Positions 29,220-38,449 are shown, counted from the first letter of the stretch. The stretch: 44,596 bases of DNA from Bacteroidota bacterium (GCA_027592755.1 JAQCLE010000027.1:1-44596); one strand, 5' to 3'. Notes: a model not told the origin generated them from the sequence alone. A program made the numbers and translations.

Positions 29220-30442
29220 TGGGTGGAGAACTATCAAATACTGAGTATTCTTTGGCCAGCCATAACCTTGGTGATGCCTTAGGTAATATTTTCCGTACAG
29301 CTATAAGACTAAATTTTCCAGTTGCAATGTGGCAATTGCCACTCACCGATGAAATAAAGCTGATTGTTGACCTCTCTGGAAAATCCAGGAAAGTGAAGCC
29401 AGTCATAGAGGAACTATCAGAAGGTTTTATAATCGCCCCTTTCTATTCGAATGATGAAAAATCCTCTGAATTTCTAAGTGCAGATTTGGAGTTTTCAAAC
29501 AAGGACCATCAGTTGAAAGTAAATCCGGTTTTTAAAGATTCCTGGACAACTGAACTGTTTTTTCAGGGCCTTGGTTTTAATGAAAAAAAGGGACAAGACT
29601 TTAAACCCTATCACCTCCCGGACAAACGGAAACACACTGCTGAATTTAAAAAAGAAGACTATCTGGATCTTGTAAGAAAAGGAATGGATGAAATCCTGAA
29701 AGGAACGTTTAAAAAGGTTGTGCTTTCGAAAACCAAACACATCCAGTTGTTAGATTCATTTAATCCAGTAAGTACTTTCCTAAAACTGACAGCGTCCTAT
29801 CCGAGTGCCTTCATCAATCTTTGTAGTCTTCCGGGAAAAGGCACTTGGCTGGGAGCCACTCCGGAATTGCTTGTAAGTCAGGACACCAATGGATTGTTTA
29901 AAACTGTATCTCTGGCTGGTACACAAATAGCAGTGGAGGGCTCAAATCCCCTGGAGATTGGCTGGACGCAAAAGGAAATTGAAGAGCAAGCGATGGTAGG
30001 GCGTTCCATCATTGACTGCTTTAAGAAAATTCGATTGAGGGAATTTGAAGAAGATGGACCAAAAACTTCGAAAGCGGCCAACCTGTATCATCTCAAATCG
30101 GAGTATACAGTAGACACAAAGGCTGTAAACTTCCCTCAGCTGGCTTCTGTTATGCTGGAGCTATTACACCCTACGGCAGCAGTTTGCGGTATGCCTTTTG
30201 AATCCTCAATGGAGTTTATTCTGAAAAAGGAGAATTATGACAGGGAATTCTATTCCGGTTTTTTAGGACCGGTAAATCTCAATGGTGAATCTCAAATATT
30301 TGTCAATCTGCGATGCATGCAACTACTCCAACAAAAGGCAATTCTTTACGCAGGTGGTGGTGTCACTGAAAACTCTGATCCGGTTAAGGAGTGGCAGGAA
30401 ACGGAGTTGAAATGTAATACACTCCTTGATATCATCAATTAG
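29219..30442 (+). CDS. menF: Isochorismate synthase
   Basis: 407 aa chorismate-binding enzyme. The C-terminal domain has FINLCSLPGKGTWLGATPE, KEIEEQAMVG, LHPTAAVCGMP and REFYSGFLGPV, all typical of MenF/EntC/DhbC. It converts chorismate to isochorismate, the first committed step to menaquinone. It is coupled to the thioesterase (TAATG overlap). No other men genes are in the window. It could serve a siderophore instead, but no siderophore gene is nearby. Confidence 0.88.
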   Translation: MGGELSNTEYSLASHNLGDALGNIFRTAIRLNFPVAMWQLPLTDEIKLIVDLSGKSRKVKPVIEELSEGFIIAPFYSNDEKSSEFLSADLEFSNKDHQLKVNPVFKDSWTTELFFQGLGFNEKKGQDFKPYHLPDKRKHTAEFKKEDYLDLVRKGMDEILKGTFKKVVLSKTKHIQLLDSFNPVSTFLKLTASYPSAFINLCSLPGKGTWLGATPELLVSQDTNGLFKTVSLAGTQIAVEGSNPLEIGWTQKEIEEQAMVGRSIIDCFKKIRLREFEEDGPKTSKAANLYHLKSEYTVDTKAVNFPQLASVMLELLHPTAAVCGMPFESSMEFILKKENYDREFYSGFLGPVNLNGESQIFVNLRCMQLLQQKAILYAGGGVTENSDPVKEWQETELKCNTLLDIIN

Positions 30443-30568
30443 TCTGAATTAGCCCTCATGATAAAGATTAATATTTAATATGATATTTGTCATAAATTAA
30501 TTTCCACCACCTTTTATTTGACCATATTCCCATATATCAACAGAAAACAAAATTTTATTCTGTTTGTA

Positions 30569-30584
30569 TGTAACAATAGTTACA
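30569..30584. promoter_or_regulatory. 16-bp dyad upstream of the sulfide:quinone reductase
   Basis: TGTAACAATAGTTACA is a perfect palindrome with 6-bp arms and a 4-bp spacer, 55 bp before the start codon. Its size suits a dimeric Crp/FNR-type regulator, although the regulator is not identified. A weaker dyad TATGA-N6-TCATA lies at about 30479-30494. Confidence 0.4.
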
Positions 30585-30596
30585 AAATCTCATCAG

Positions 30597-30634
30597 GTCC
30601 TGTTCTAAATTCATAGTATGAAATTTAACAGGAC
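30597..30634 (+). promoter_or_regulatory. Leader hairpin before the sulfide:quinone reductase
   Basis: The arms GTCCTGT (30597) and ACAGGAC (ending 30634) pair, followed inward by TAAA/TTTA and TTCAT/ATGAA around an AGT loop. This gives about 16 base pairs with two small bulges. The stem ends 5 nt before the ATG, so it could block or time ribosome loading, or be a protein-binding site in DNA. Confidence 0.4.
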
Positions 30635-30639
30635 AAACA

Positions 30640-31881
30640 ATGAAAAATCTACTGATTCTTGGTGCTGGAACGGCCGGTACCATGATGCTGAACAAGCTCT
30701 ATAAAAAGCTGCCGGACGATTGGAAAATTACCATCATTGATAAAGACCCTCTCCATTATTATCAACCTGGATTTATTTTCATTCCATTTGGAATTTACAA
30801 CCCTGAAAGTGTGGTTAAACCGAAGTCAGACTTCTTCCCTAAAGGGACTCATGCAATCTGGGATGAAGTAGTCCGCATCGATGGCGAAACCAACCTTGTT
30901 GAACTGAAAAAAGCAGGAGCCTTAAAATATGATCTACTCATTATTGCTACCGGAACAACACCAAGGCCAGAAGAAACACCTGGGTTAAAGGGAGAACTCT
31001 GGAACAAGGATATATTTGATTTTTATACGTTTGAGGGGACTTCTAAACTTGCTAATAGGCTCAAAACCTGGGAGGGAGGCGAGCTTGTTATCAACATTGC
31101 CGAAAGCATAATCAAGTGCCCCGTTGCTCCGTTGGAATTTGCATTCCTTGCTGATTCTTATTTCAAAGAAAAAGGAATCAGGGATAAAGTCAATATTACT
31201 TATACAACTCCCCTTGCTGGTGCTTTCACCAAGCCCAAAGCCACTCAGGTATTAAGCGGGTTGTTGGAGAAGAAGGGAATAAAGGTCATCCCAGAGTTCT
31301 ATCTGGAGAAAGTAGACAACGAAAAAAAACGAATCATATCATATGACGAGCAGGAAATAGCATTTGATCTTCTCATTTCAATCCCGGTTAACATGGGAGC
31401 GGATCTCGTTGAGGAAAGCTCTATGGGAGATGATGATGATTTACAATTTATTCCAACCGATAAGCACACGCTACAATCAAAAGAGTTTGAAAACATATTC
31501 GTCATTGGAGACGCGACCAACCTTCCCACATCAAAGGCGGGTTCGGTAGCTCATTTTGAAGCAGAAGTACTGACAGAGAACATACTCAGCTATGTGAAAG
31601 GAGAGCCACTTGAAGGCAGCTTCGATGGCCACGCCAACTGCTTTATTGAGACCGGTAATGGCAAAGCAGCGCTTATCGATTTCAATTACGATATCGAACC
31701 TCTGCCCGGAGTGTTCCCTATCCCCGGAATAGGACCTATGAGTTTATTGAAAGAATCGAGAATTAATCATTACGGGAAGTTGATGTTTGAATGGGTTTAC
31801 TGGCACATGCTTATAACAGGCAAGAAACTACCGGTTTCAACTCCATTATCTATGAAAGGAAAAATTTTGAATGAAGTTTAA
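30640..31881 (+). CDS. sqr: Sulfide:quinone oxidoreductase
   Basis: 413 aa flavoprotein. The FAD motif is LILGAGTAGTMMLNKL (5-20) and HYYQPGFIFIPFG is typical of SQR. A redox Cys lies in IIKCPVAPLEF (about 160) and another in HANCFIETGNG (about 333). It oxidises sulfide to sulfane sulfur and passes electrons to the membrane quinone, presumably menaquinone. A TusE/DsrC gene follows by 17 bp, linking it to sulfur transfer. Palindromic elements sit directly upstream. Confidence 0.88.
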   Translation: MKNLLILGAGTAGTMMLNKLYKKLPDDWKITIIDKDPLHYYQPGFIFIPFGIYNPESVVKPKSDFFPKGTHAIWDEVVRIDGETNLVELKKAGALKYDLLIIATGTTPRPEETPGLKGELWNKDIFDFYTFEGTSKLANRLKTWEGGELVINIAESIIKCPVAPLEFAFLADSYFKEKGIRDKVNITYTTPLAGAFTKPKATQVLSGLLEKKGIKVIPEFYLEKVDNEKKRIISYDEQEIAFDLLISIPVNMGADLVEESSMGDDDDLQFIPTDKHTLQSKEFENIFVIGDATNLPTSKAGSVAHFEAEVLTENILSYVKGEPLEGSFDGHANCFIETGNGKAALIDFNYDIEPLPGVFPIPGIGPMSLLKESRINHYGKLMFEWVYWHMLITGKKLPVSTPLSMKGKILNEV

Positions 31882-31898
31882 TTATAAATTTTAAAACA

Positions 31899-32198
31899 AT
31901 GGGACAATTAACATTAGCAGGAAAATCAATTGATGTGAATGATGAAGGGTATTTTACCGATTCATCTCAATGGGATGAAGAAATTGCTGTGGAAATAGCC
32001 AGGCAATTGAACATCCAATTAACGCACGATCATTTCTCAGTAATACATTACCTGAGAGAAAGATTTGAGGAGGGCGTGCCCCTCACCATTCGGAGGGTTT
32101 CTAAATCCGGGGTATGTGATATCAAGACGTTTTACCAACTATTCCCGGGTGGACCTCTGAAAATATCTAGCATAATGCCACTTACTCTAAAAAAATAG
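31899..32198 (+). pseudogene. TusE/DsrC family sulfur-carrier protein, 3' end replaced
   Basis: 99 aa. About 87 residues match TusE/DsrC: SSQWDEEIAVEIARQLNIQLT, then HFSVIHYLRERF, the arginine in TIRRVSK and FYQLFPGGPLK. Normal members continue to a C-terminal arm ending ...PTGCV, whose penultimate Cys carries sulfur. Here the sequence turns into ISSIMPLTLKK with no Cys, because the DNA from about 32170 belongs to a different gene (a porin). Sulfur-relay function is therefore probably lost. Confidence 0.72.
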
Positions 32199-33004
32199 GA
32201 AGTAAACATGGTCTGGGCGTATCCGCGATTTTAGGCTATCAATGGTTCAAAGCAACCGGCCTGGAAGCTTTCGGTCAATCCGGCATGTCGTCGGATCCAA
32301 CAATGCTCACCAATAATGGCTATGATAAAGCCTTGGGCTATGGATTTAAGGTTGGTTATCTCGGCCAGCTGAGCGATGCATTACAACTGGGACTATCTTA
32401 TCAATCGAAAATTTACCTGGCTGAATTCGATAAGTATGCTGGATTATTTGCCGGGGCCGGTAATTTTGATATTCCTGCCACCTGGACAGCTGGATTAGGA
32501 TACATCGTAAACGACTGGACATTCCTTTTCGACGTTCAGGAAATATATTACAGTAAGGTCAATTCAATCGGGAATCACATCGCACCCCAGTCATTACCTC
32601 CGGCTTTTCCTGATGGCAGTGGTGAATTTATCCCAAATCCCAATCACGTTCCTCTGGGTGAATCCGGTGCTTCAGGCTTTGGATGGGACGATATGATGAT
32701 TTTCAAATTCGGTACCGAATACAAGGGAATTGAGAGATGGACACTTAGGGGAGGTTTCTCATACGGAAATCAGCCTGTAGAGGAAACAGAAGTAATGTTC
32801 AACATCTTAGCACCGGGTGTCATCCAGAAGCATGCTACCATAGGATTTACTACCCAGTTGAATGAAAAACATGCTATCAATTTTGCAGCAATGCACGGTT
32901 TTTCACAAACCGTTACAGGACCAAATTCATTTGAAGCACCTGACCAACAAACAATTGAATTGAAGATGCACCAATGGGAATTTGAGTTAGGGTTTTCGTT
33001 TTAA
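32171..33004 (+). pseudogene. OmpP1/FadL-type outer membrane porin, 5' truncated
   Basis: About 277 codons in a continuous frame that opens just after a TAG at 32168. The reading starts HNATYSKKIGSKHGLG and goes on through GLEAFGQSGMSSDPTMLTNN, AEFDKYAGLFAGAGNFDIPA and a terminal EFELGFSF. These match the C-terminal two thirds of FadL/TodX-like beta-barrels of about 400 aa or more. The signal peptide, plug and first strands are missing. The first ATG (32285) is internal to the barrel, so no exported protein can be made. FadL homologues accompany sulfur or hydrocarbon genes in some Bacteroidota. The deletion that removed its 5' end also removed the TusE 3' end. Confidence 0.82.
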
Positions 33005-33022
33005 TTTGTCCTGTTAGCCCCT

Positions 33023-33120
33023 AATTTGCCTCTGGCAAATTCTGCCGAAAGGTCGGTCGGGAATCACATCGTAAATGCGTGGTGTGGTATCCCGGCCGAG
33101 GTTGGTTAAAGACCAACCTC
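33023..33120. terminator. Three tandem hairpins between convergent genes
   Basis: Hairpin 1 (33023-33041) has perfect arms AATTTGCC/GGCAAATT around TCT. Hairpin 2 (33053-33099) has about 16 pairs, TCGGTCGGGA.../...TCCCGGCCGA, with one bulge. Hairpin 3 (33098-33120) has perfect arms GAGGTTGGT/ACCAACCTC. They lie between convergent genes and could end both transcripts, although no T-run follows. Alternatively this is a dispersed palindromic repeat. Confidence 0.5.
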
Positions 33121-33127
33121 AAATCCA

Positions 33128-33640
33128 TCAAATATCTAATATATTAATAATATCTTCAACGGGTTGTGTTTGATCCCACTGAAGATCAGCCAATTGGTAA
33201 AAGGGCAGCCTGTTTTTCAATTGATCTTCAAGTGGCTTTCTTAAATCTGATTCGACCATTTTGCTTACAAGTGGTCTCATTGAGAGCTCAGTTTTTTTAA
33301 GTCTTTCCACAAGACTATCAACCGGTGTATTTAGAAATACACTGTAACCCTGTCGCTTGATAAATCCCATATTATCGTTAAAACATGGCGTTCCCCCGCC
33401 ACATGACATAACAAATGAATCCTTTGAAAACGATAGCTCTTTCAAACACTGACTCTCCATTTGCCTGAATTCATGCTCTCCGCTTCGCTCGAAAATGTCC
33501 TTGATTGTAGTTTTTTGTTGTTTTTCAATTTCGTCATCGAGATCCAAAAACAAATAACCAAGTTCTTGTGCAAGCTGCTCACCAAATGTAGACTTGCCAC
33601 TTCCTGGCATGCCAACAAGAAAAATCTTCGGAGGAAACAC
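33128..33640 (-). CDS. aroK: Shikimate kinase
   Basis: 170 aa, starting at GTG. The Walker A motif GMPGSGKSTFG (10-20), LDLDDEIEKQ for shikimate binding, MSCGGGTPCF and the lid Arg in SMRPLV are all present. It phosphorylates shikimate in chorismate synthesis, which also feeds the isochorismate synthase. It begins 3 bp after the upstream BT_3928-type gene and is the last gene of that operon. Confidence 0.93.
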   Translation of the reverse strand: MFPPKIFLVGMPGSGKSTFGEQLAQELGYLFLDLDDEIEKQQKTTIKDIFERSGEHEFRQMESQCLKELSFSKDSFVMSCGGGTPCFNDNMGFIKRQGYSVFLNTPVDSLVERLKKTELSMRPLVSKMVESDLRKPLEDQLKNRLPFYQLADLQWDQTQPVEDIINILDI

Positions 33641-33643
33641 TGC

Positions 33644-34774
33644 CTAATTCAAAAGACTGCTAACCAACTCTGCTGTTGGCGTATCAATACTGTTCCACTT
33701 TCCCTTCACTACGCCATCCTGCAAAAGCCATAGGCCGGGATTTGCCCTGATAATGGTCTTCAATATGGTGGCATCTGCGTAATAATAAGGAACCATCAAC
33801 CCAACTTCTTCCGCAAATTGCTCATAAGTTTCACCGTCGGTAGCGGTTAGAACATAAGCCTCAATATCGTCATCCAGTTCTTCAACCAATTGAGTGATGG
33901 CGCTGATTTTCATAGTTTTCGCCTTTTCAGTATTGTAAATGATTATAAATAATTTCTTTCCAACAAATGTCTCCTGTGTGAATTCGCCATCATCATTCCA
34001 AACACCGTAGTCAGTAATTTTTGGTTGAGCATCCGGATTTAATATGATCATCTCCTTGAATTTGTACGATTTATCAGCAGGGTAATCGGTAAACCGAAAT
34101 TCCTTACCGGCTTTAGTCATTACATATTCATACCTGATTTCTTCAGAGGGTTCCATAAGCTCAGGTATGTTATTACCAATTTTATATGCCCTGAAATCAA
34201 CCAATGGTAAGTGGTTAACCGTACGTATCGCAGTATAGAAAGCACCCCCAATAATTAGCATTATCAAAACATTGAGCACCGGTTTTTTAATATAGGGATC
34301 ATACATTGATCCATTTACCCAAATGATTCCTGATAAGATTGTCAACACCAGGTCTTTGTAGAATGATTCCCACGGTTTCAGTTTGATAGCATCACCAAAG
34401 CATCCACAATCCTGAACTTTATCGAAAACAGCTGAGTAATACGTCAGGCAAGTAAAAAAAATTGCCAATCCTAAGAGCAGGACAGTTGTTTGTACCATTT
34501 GGTAATTTAATAGGAGGGCAAACCCAAGTACTACTTCAAGTACCACAATAAAAATTGCGATGTATAAGGAAAAGGGGGTGAAAAAGTGGAAAAACGAATC
34601 AAAGTCATCTGCAAAAACCTCAAAGTATTCCTCAAGTTTGATCGCCATGCCAATTGGATCTAATAACTTGACCGAACCGGAAAATATAAAGAGCAGCGCA
34701 ACGGCAATACGCGCTATCTCCATCACTATTTTGATATATTTTTCCTTAATTACAAACTTTACTCTGTTAACCAT
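33644..34774 (-). CDS. BT_3928-family DoxX/MauE-like membrane protein
   Basis: 376 aa. The N-terminal half has about five membrane segments (ARIAVALLFIFSGSVKLLDP, then VVLEVVLGFALLLNY) and the Cys pair DCGCFGD seen in DoxX/MauE-like redox proteins. The C-terminal half (about 220-376) is thioredoxin-like in pattern (LFIIIYNTEKAKTM, LWLLQDGVVKGKW) but lacks CxxC. Conserved across Bacteroidota in this neighbourhood; function is not established. Its ATG overlaps the DUF1599 stop by 8 bp, indicating coupling. Confidence 0.85.
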   Translation of the reverse strand: MVNRVKFVIKEKYIKIVMEIARIAVALLFIFSGSVKLLDPIGMAIKLEEYFEVFADDFDSFFHFFTPFSLYIAIFIVVLEVVLGFALLLNYQMVQTTVLLLGLAIFFTCLTYYSAVFDKVQDCGCFGDAIKLKPWESFYKDLVLTILSGIIWVNGSMYDPYIKKPVLNVLIMLIIGGAFYTAIRTVNHLPLVDFRAYKIGNNIPELMEPSEEIRYEYVMTKAGKEFRFTDYPADKSYKFKEMIILNPDAQPKITDYGVWNDDGEFTQETFVGKKLFIIIYNTEKAKTMKISAITQLVEELDDDIEAYVLTATDGETYEQFAEEVGLMVPYYYADATILKTIIRANPGLWLLQDGVVKGKWNSIDTPTAELVSSLLN

Positions 34775-35312
34775 TATTTCTCATTTTTATTAATACAAAC
34801 ACTGAATAATTAATCATGTCTTGATAATTCGCACCAACACCTTCTGAAATCAGGGTCTTACCTTCATTGTCTTCAATTTGTTTCACTCTCAACAACTTCA
34901 TTAAAATGATATCTGTAATTGAACTTACTCTCATTTCACGCCATGCTTCACCATAGTCATGGTTTTTGATCTGAAGTAATTCTCCTGTCTTTGAGGCAAA
35001 TTCATCATAAAGTGGCTCTAGTTGATCATATGATATCAATAAATTGTCATCACCATTCATTCGGATCTGAATGAGTGCCATGATGCAATAGTTGATAATA
35101 CCAATAAATTCATTACTAATGTCATCATCCACTTTCTGAATACCTTTCTCCTGGATTGACCGGATTCGCTGCGCTTTGATGAAAATCTGATCCGTGATTG
35201 AAGGCAACCTCAAAATCCTCCAGGCCGTCCCATAATCTTTTGTCTTCTTCTCAAATATGCTTTTGCAAGCCTTAATTACGTCTTTATATTCGTTCAGCGT
35301 TTGATCCAACAC
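34767..35312 (-). CDS. DUF1599 domain protein
   Basis: 181 aa, starting at GTG. It contains two similar halves: KTKDYGTAWRILRLPSITDQIF and KNHDYGEAWREMRVSSITDIIL. This internal duplication is typical of DUF1599, which resembles nucleotide-binding all-alpha NTP pyrophosphatase-like folds; function is unknown. It is the first gene of an operon with the BT_3928-type protein and aroK, divergent from folP. Confidence 0.88.
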   Translation of the reverse strand: MLDQTLNEYKDVIKACKSIFEKKTKDYGTAWRILRLPSITDQIFIKAQRIRSIQEKGIQKVDDDISNEFIGIINYCIMALIQIRMNGDDNLLISYDQLEPLYDEFASKTGELLQIKNHDYGEAWREMRVSSITDIILMKLLRVKQIEDNEGKTLISEGVGANYQDMINYSVFVLIKMRNNG

Positions 35313-35321
35313 TTATATAAT

Positions 35322-35329
35322 CAAATTTA
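35322..35329 (-). promoter_or_regulatory. -7 box for the DUF1599 operon
   Basis: On the minus strand TAAATTTG matches TAnnTTTG and ends 9 nt before the GTG start, so the leader would be very short. No good -33 element was found. Confidence 0.35.
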
Positions 35330-35407
35330 ACTTCCAAATTAAGTTTACTTTGCTTTAATCCATAATCGCAAATCTTTCATTTTGGTCCCAAAACACTTCA
35401 AACAGTT

Positions 35408-36238
35408 ATGAAAACCAGCCTCAACATAGGTGGAAAACTACTCGATTTATCAGATCCTGTAGTAATGGGAATTCTTAATGTGACACCAGATTCATTTCAT
35501 TCCGGAAGCAGGGTGCTTAATAATAATGATCTCCTTAAAATGGCGACAAAAATGCTCAATGATGGGGCTGCGATAATTGACATTGGTGGACATTCCACAA
35601 GACCTGGCTCAGAAAAAGTCGATTTAGAAATGGAGATTAATAGAGTTGCCCCTGCAATTAACTCTGTTATGAAAGAATTCCCTGATGCTGTTCTCTCTAT
35701 TGATACATTCCACTCTGATGTAGCGCGGGTGGCAATTGACAATGGGGCGAGTATTATCAACGATATATCAGGAGGAACAATCGACAATGAAATGTTCCAG
35801 ACCGTTAGTGAGTTGAAAGTACCATACATCATGGGGCATATCCAGGGAAACTTTTATACCATGATGGATGAAACCAATTACAGTAACCTCATGACGGATT
35901 TAATCAATCATTTTGCTAATAGCATCCAGTTATTAAAAACCTTGGGTGTCCATGATATTGTTGTCGATCCATGCTTTGGATTTTCAAAAACCATCGATCA
36001 AAACTTCACCATACTAAAAAACTTGGCCTATTTTACTAACTTAGAGATGCCAATCTTGGTAGGTCTCTCACGCAAGTCTATGATTTATAAGTTCCTTGAA
36101 ATTTCACCTGAGGAAGCGTTGAATGGTACAACTGTCCTTAATACAATTGCGTTAGTTAATGGCGCATCCATTTTGAGGGTTCATGATGTAAAAGAGGCGG
36201 TTGATGCAATAATGTTATTTCAAAAGACCTGCAATTGA
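35408..36238 (+). CDS. folP: Dihydropteroate synthase
   Basis: 276 aa TIM barrel. Signatures are VMGILNVTPDSFHSG (pterin site), DIGGHSTRPGSEKV, LSIDTFHSD, INDISGG and DPCFGFSKT, and the C-terminal region has LVGLSRKSMI. It condenses p-aminobenzoate with dihydropterin pyrophosphate in folate synthesis and is the sulfonamide target. It overlaps cdaA (TTGA), a pairing common in Bacteroidota. Confidence 0.96.
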   Translation: MKTSLNIGGKLLDLSDPVVMGILNVTPDSFHSGSRVLNNNDLLKMATKMLNDGAAIIDIGGHSTRPGSEKVDLEMEINRVAPAINSVMKEFPDAVLSIDTFHSDVARVAIDNGASIINDISGGTIDNEMFQTVSELKVPYIMGHIQGNFYTMMDETNYSNLMTDLINHFANSIQLLKTLGVHDIVVDPCFGFSKTIDQNFTILKNLAYFTNLEMPILVGLSRKSMIYKFLEISPEEALNGTTVLNTIALVNGASILRVHDVKEAVDAIMLFQKTCN

Positions 36239-37188
36239 TTTATTTATTTAAAATAGGGTTTCTGGACGTTGGCTTCGTGGATATAGTCGATGTTCTCCTT
36301 GTCAGTGTACTGATAGGTCAAGCTTACAAGCTTATCCGGGGTAGCGTAGCGATGAAAGTCTTCATCGGTTTTTTGTCATTATATCTGATCTACCTTGTTG
36401 TCCGAGCTGCCCAGATGGAACTCCTAACAAGTATTCTCGGCCAATTTATGGGTGTTGGCGTATTAGCCGTCATCATCCTTTTTCAACAGGAAATAAGAAA
36501 ATTCCTCCTGATCATAGGACGAACGGCTTTTGACAAAGACAACATCATTAAAAATATTAGAGGATTTCTCAATTCAACAACGGAGGATAATGCAATCATT
36601 ACACCGATTGTTGACGCGGCGAAAGCGCTTGGAGGTTCCAATACGGGTGCACTTATTGTGATTTCAAAAAATTCGGGACTTAAGTTTTATGCAGAATCGG
36701 GAGACCCAATTGATGCTATCATTTCCAAACGAGTTTTGATCGCGATATTTAACAAGTACAGTCCTCTTCATGATGGTGCTGTGATTGTTCATAAAAATAG
36801 AATTGTCGCCGCCCGATGTATTCTTCCAGTAACGGATCAAACGGATCTACCTGCCCAATATGGATTACGACACCGTGCAGCAATCGGTATGTCCGAAATA
36901 ACTGAGACCCTCATTATCATTGTCTCAGAGGAAACGGGGCAGCTATCTACTGTAAAAAACGGAACTATTCGCAGCAACCTGGCTCCTTTAGAATTACGCC
37001 ATGCAATCAATAAATATTTGGAAGAAGAATCAACAGAAAAAATTGCTAAGGAAGTGAAAGACGATCCCAGCAAACCTGTTGTCGGTAAAAAGGCTTCTAA
37101 CGATCCCAGCATTGAAGAAGAACCAAATCCTTTAACTGAACTCATGGACGAAGCCAAAAAAAGTGAGAAAAAAAAGGTAGTGTCTTAG
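36235..37188 (+). CDS. cdaA: Diadenylate cyclase (CdaA/DacA type)
   Basis: 317 aa, starting at a TTG that overlaps the folP stop. Three membrane segments (about 15-100) precede the DAC domain with LHDGAVIVHKNRIVAARC (DGA motif) and YGLRHRAAIGMSE (RHR motif). It makes c-di-AMP from two ATP. A charged C-terminal tail of about 50 residues (KEVKDDPSKP...) extends beyond the cyclase domain. The start is chosen because relatives begin with a similar LFKIGFLDVG segment. Confidence 0.95.
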   Translation: MIYLFKIGFLDVGFVDIVDVLLVSVLIGQAYKLIRGSVAMKVFIGFLSLYLIYLVVRAAQMELLTSILGQFMGVGVLAVIILFQQEIRKFLLIIGRTAFDKDNIIKNIRGFLNSTTEDNAIITPIVDAAKALGGSNTGALIVISKNSGLKFYAESGDPIDAIISKRVLIAIFNKYSPLHDGAVIVHKNRIVAARCILPVTDQTDLPAQYGLRHRAAIGMSEITETLIIIVSEETGQLSTVKNGTIRSNLAPLELRHAINKYLEEESTEKIAKEVKDDPSKPVVGKKASNDPSIEEEPNPLTELMDEAKKSEKKKVVS

Positions 37189-37197
37189 CTCACTATT

Positions 37198-38382
37198 CTA
37201 AATTATACCCAGTTCCTTTCCTATTTTGCTAAAAGCCGCTATTGCTGCATCTAGATGATGAATTTCATGAATTGCTGAAATTTGCACCCTGATCCTGGCT
37301 TGCCCTTTGGGCACCACAGGATAATAGAAGCCAATCACATAAATACCCTCATTGAGGAGCTTCGATGCAAATTCCTTTGAAAGCACAGCATCGTAAAGCA
37401 TAATTGGAACAATTGGATGGTCCCCGGGTTTTATATCGAAACCAGCCAGGGTCATTTGTTCCCTGAAATAACTGGTATTCTGTTCGAGTTTGTCTCGCAA
37501 TTCAGTTGTTGTGCTAAGGAGATCCAAAACCGCTATTGAGGCCCCGGTTATGGCCGGGGCGAGAGTATTCGAAAAAAGGTATGGTCTTGAGCGTTGCCTA
37601 AGCACTTCAATTATTTCTTTGTGACTACTTATGAATCCCCCGCTAGCACCACCAAGGGCTTTCCCTAACGTTCCCGAAATAATATCAACCCGGCCCATAA
37701 CATTCCTATATTCATGAGTACCCCTCCCAGTCTTACCAAGGAAACCTGTAGCATGGCAATCATCTATCATTACAATCCCATCATACTTATCTGCCAGGTC
37801 ACAAATCAAATCTAACCGGGCAATGGTTCCATCCATTGAAAAGGCTCCGTCTGTAACAATTATCTTACAATTAGCAGACGACGCTTCTATGAGTTTCGCT
37901 TCCAAATCCACCATATCATTGTGTTCGTACCTATATCTCTGAGCTTTACAAAGCCGTATACCATCAATTATTGAAGCATGATTGAGGGCATCCGAAATAA
38001 TAGCATCCTCTGCGCCGAGGAGCGGCTCAAACACGCCGCCATTGGCGTCAAAAGCGGCAGCGTACAGAATCGTATCCTCCATGCCAAGAAAATCTGCGAT
38101 CTTGCTCTCAAGTGTTTTGTGAATGTCCTGCGTTCCACATATAAATCTTACTGAAGACATCCCGTATCCATGCGTATCTATTGCCTTTTTTGCCGCGTTA
38201 GACACCTCAGAATGGGCCGAAAGTCCCAAATAATTGTTAGCACAAAAATTAATGACTTTACGGCCTCCGGTTGAGATATCTGCACCCTGAGCGGTGGTAA
38301 TTATTCTCTCATCTTTATATAAACCGGCCTTTTTAGTTTCCTGAATTTCACTTGAGAGTTTTTGTTTGAGAGATGAATACAT
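37198..38382 (-). CDS. kbl: Glycine C-acetyltransferase (2-amino-3-ketobutyrate CoA ligase)
   Basis: 394 aa PLP enzyme of the alpha-oxoamine synthase family. The PLP-binding Lys is in [14 protein letters not shown] (about 240), and [18 protein letters not shown] precedes it. It cleaves 2-amino-3-ketobutyrate with CoA to glycine and acetyl-CoA, the second step of threonine degradation. The divergent neighbour encodes the first enzyme, threonine dehydrogenase. It ends 9 bp from the convergent cdaA. Confidence 0.95.
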   Translation of the reverse strand: MYSSLKQKLSSEIQETKKAGLYKDERIITTAQGADISTGGRKVINFCANNYLGLSAHSEVSNAAKKAIDTHGYGMSSVRFICGTQDIHKTLESKIADFLGMEDTILYAAAFDANGGVFEPLLGAEDAIISDALNHASIIDGIRLCKAQRYRYEHNDMVDLEAKLIEASSANCKIIVTDGAFSMDGTIARLDLICDLADKYDGIVMIDDCHATGFLGKTGRGTHEYRNVMGRVDIISGTLGKALGGASGGFISSHKEIIEVLRQRSRPYLFSNTLAPAITGASIAVLDLLSTTTELRDKLEQNTSYFREQMTLAGFDIKPGDHPIVPIMLYDAVLSKEFASKLLNEGIYVIGFYYPVVPKGQARIRVQISAIHEIHHLDAAIAAFSKIGKELGII

Positions 38383-38441
38383 TCTTCCGGATTATTGATT
38401 CAAAAAAAATAGTCAACTTATTTAGTAGGCAAGTAAAAAAT

Positions 38442-38449
38442 CAAATATA
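38442..38449 (-). promoter_or_regulatory. -7 box for kbl
   Basis: Minus-strand TATATTTG matches TAnnTTTG, about 60 nt before the kbl start, in the region shared with the divergent tdh gene. The -33 element is not clear. Confidence 0.38.

Noticed and set aside
31899-32198. A genuine TusE variant with an unusual C-terminus
   Set aside because: The odd tail is translated from DNA that encodes a porin in another frame, so it is a junction product.
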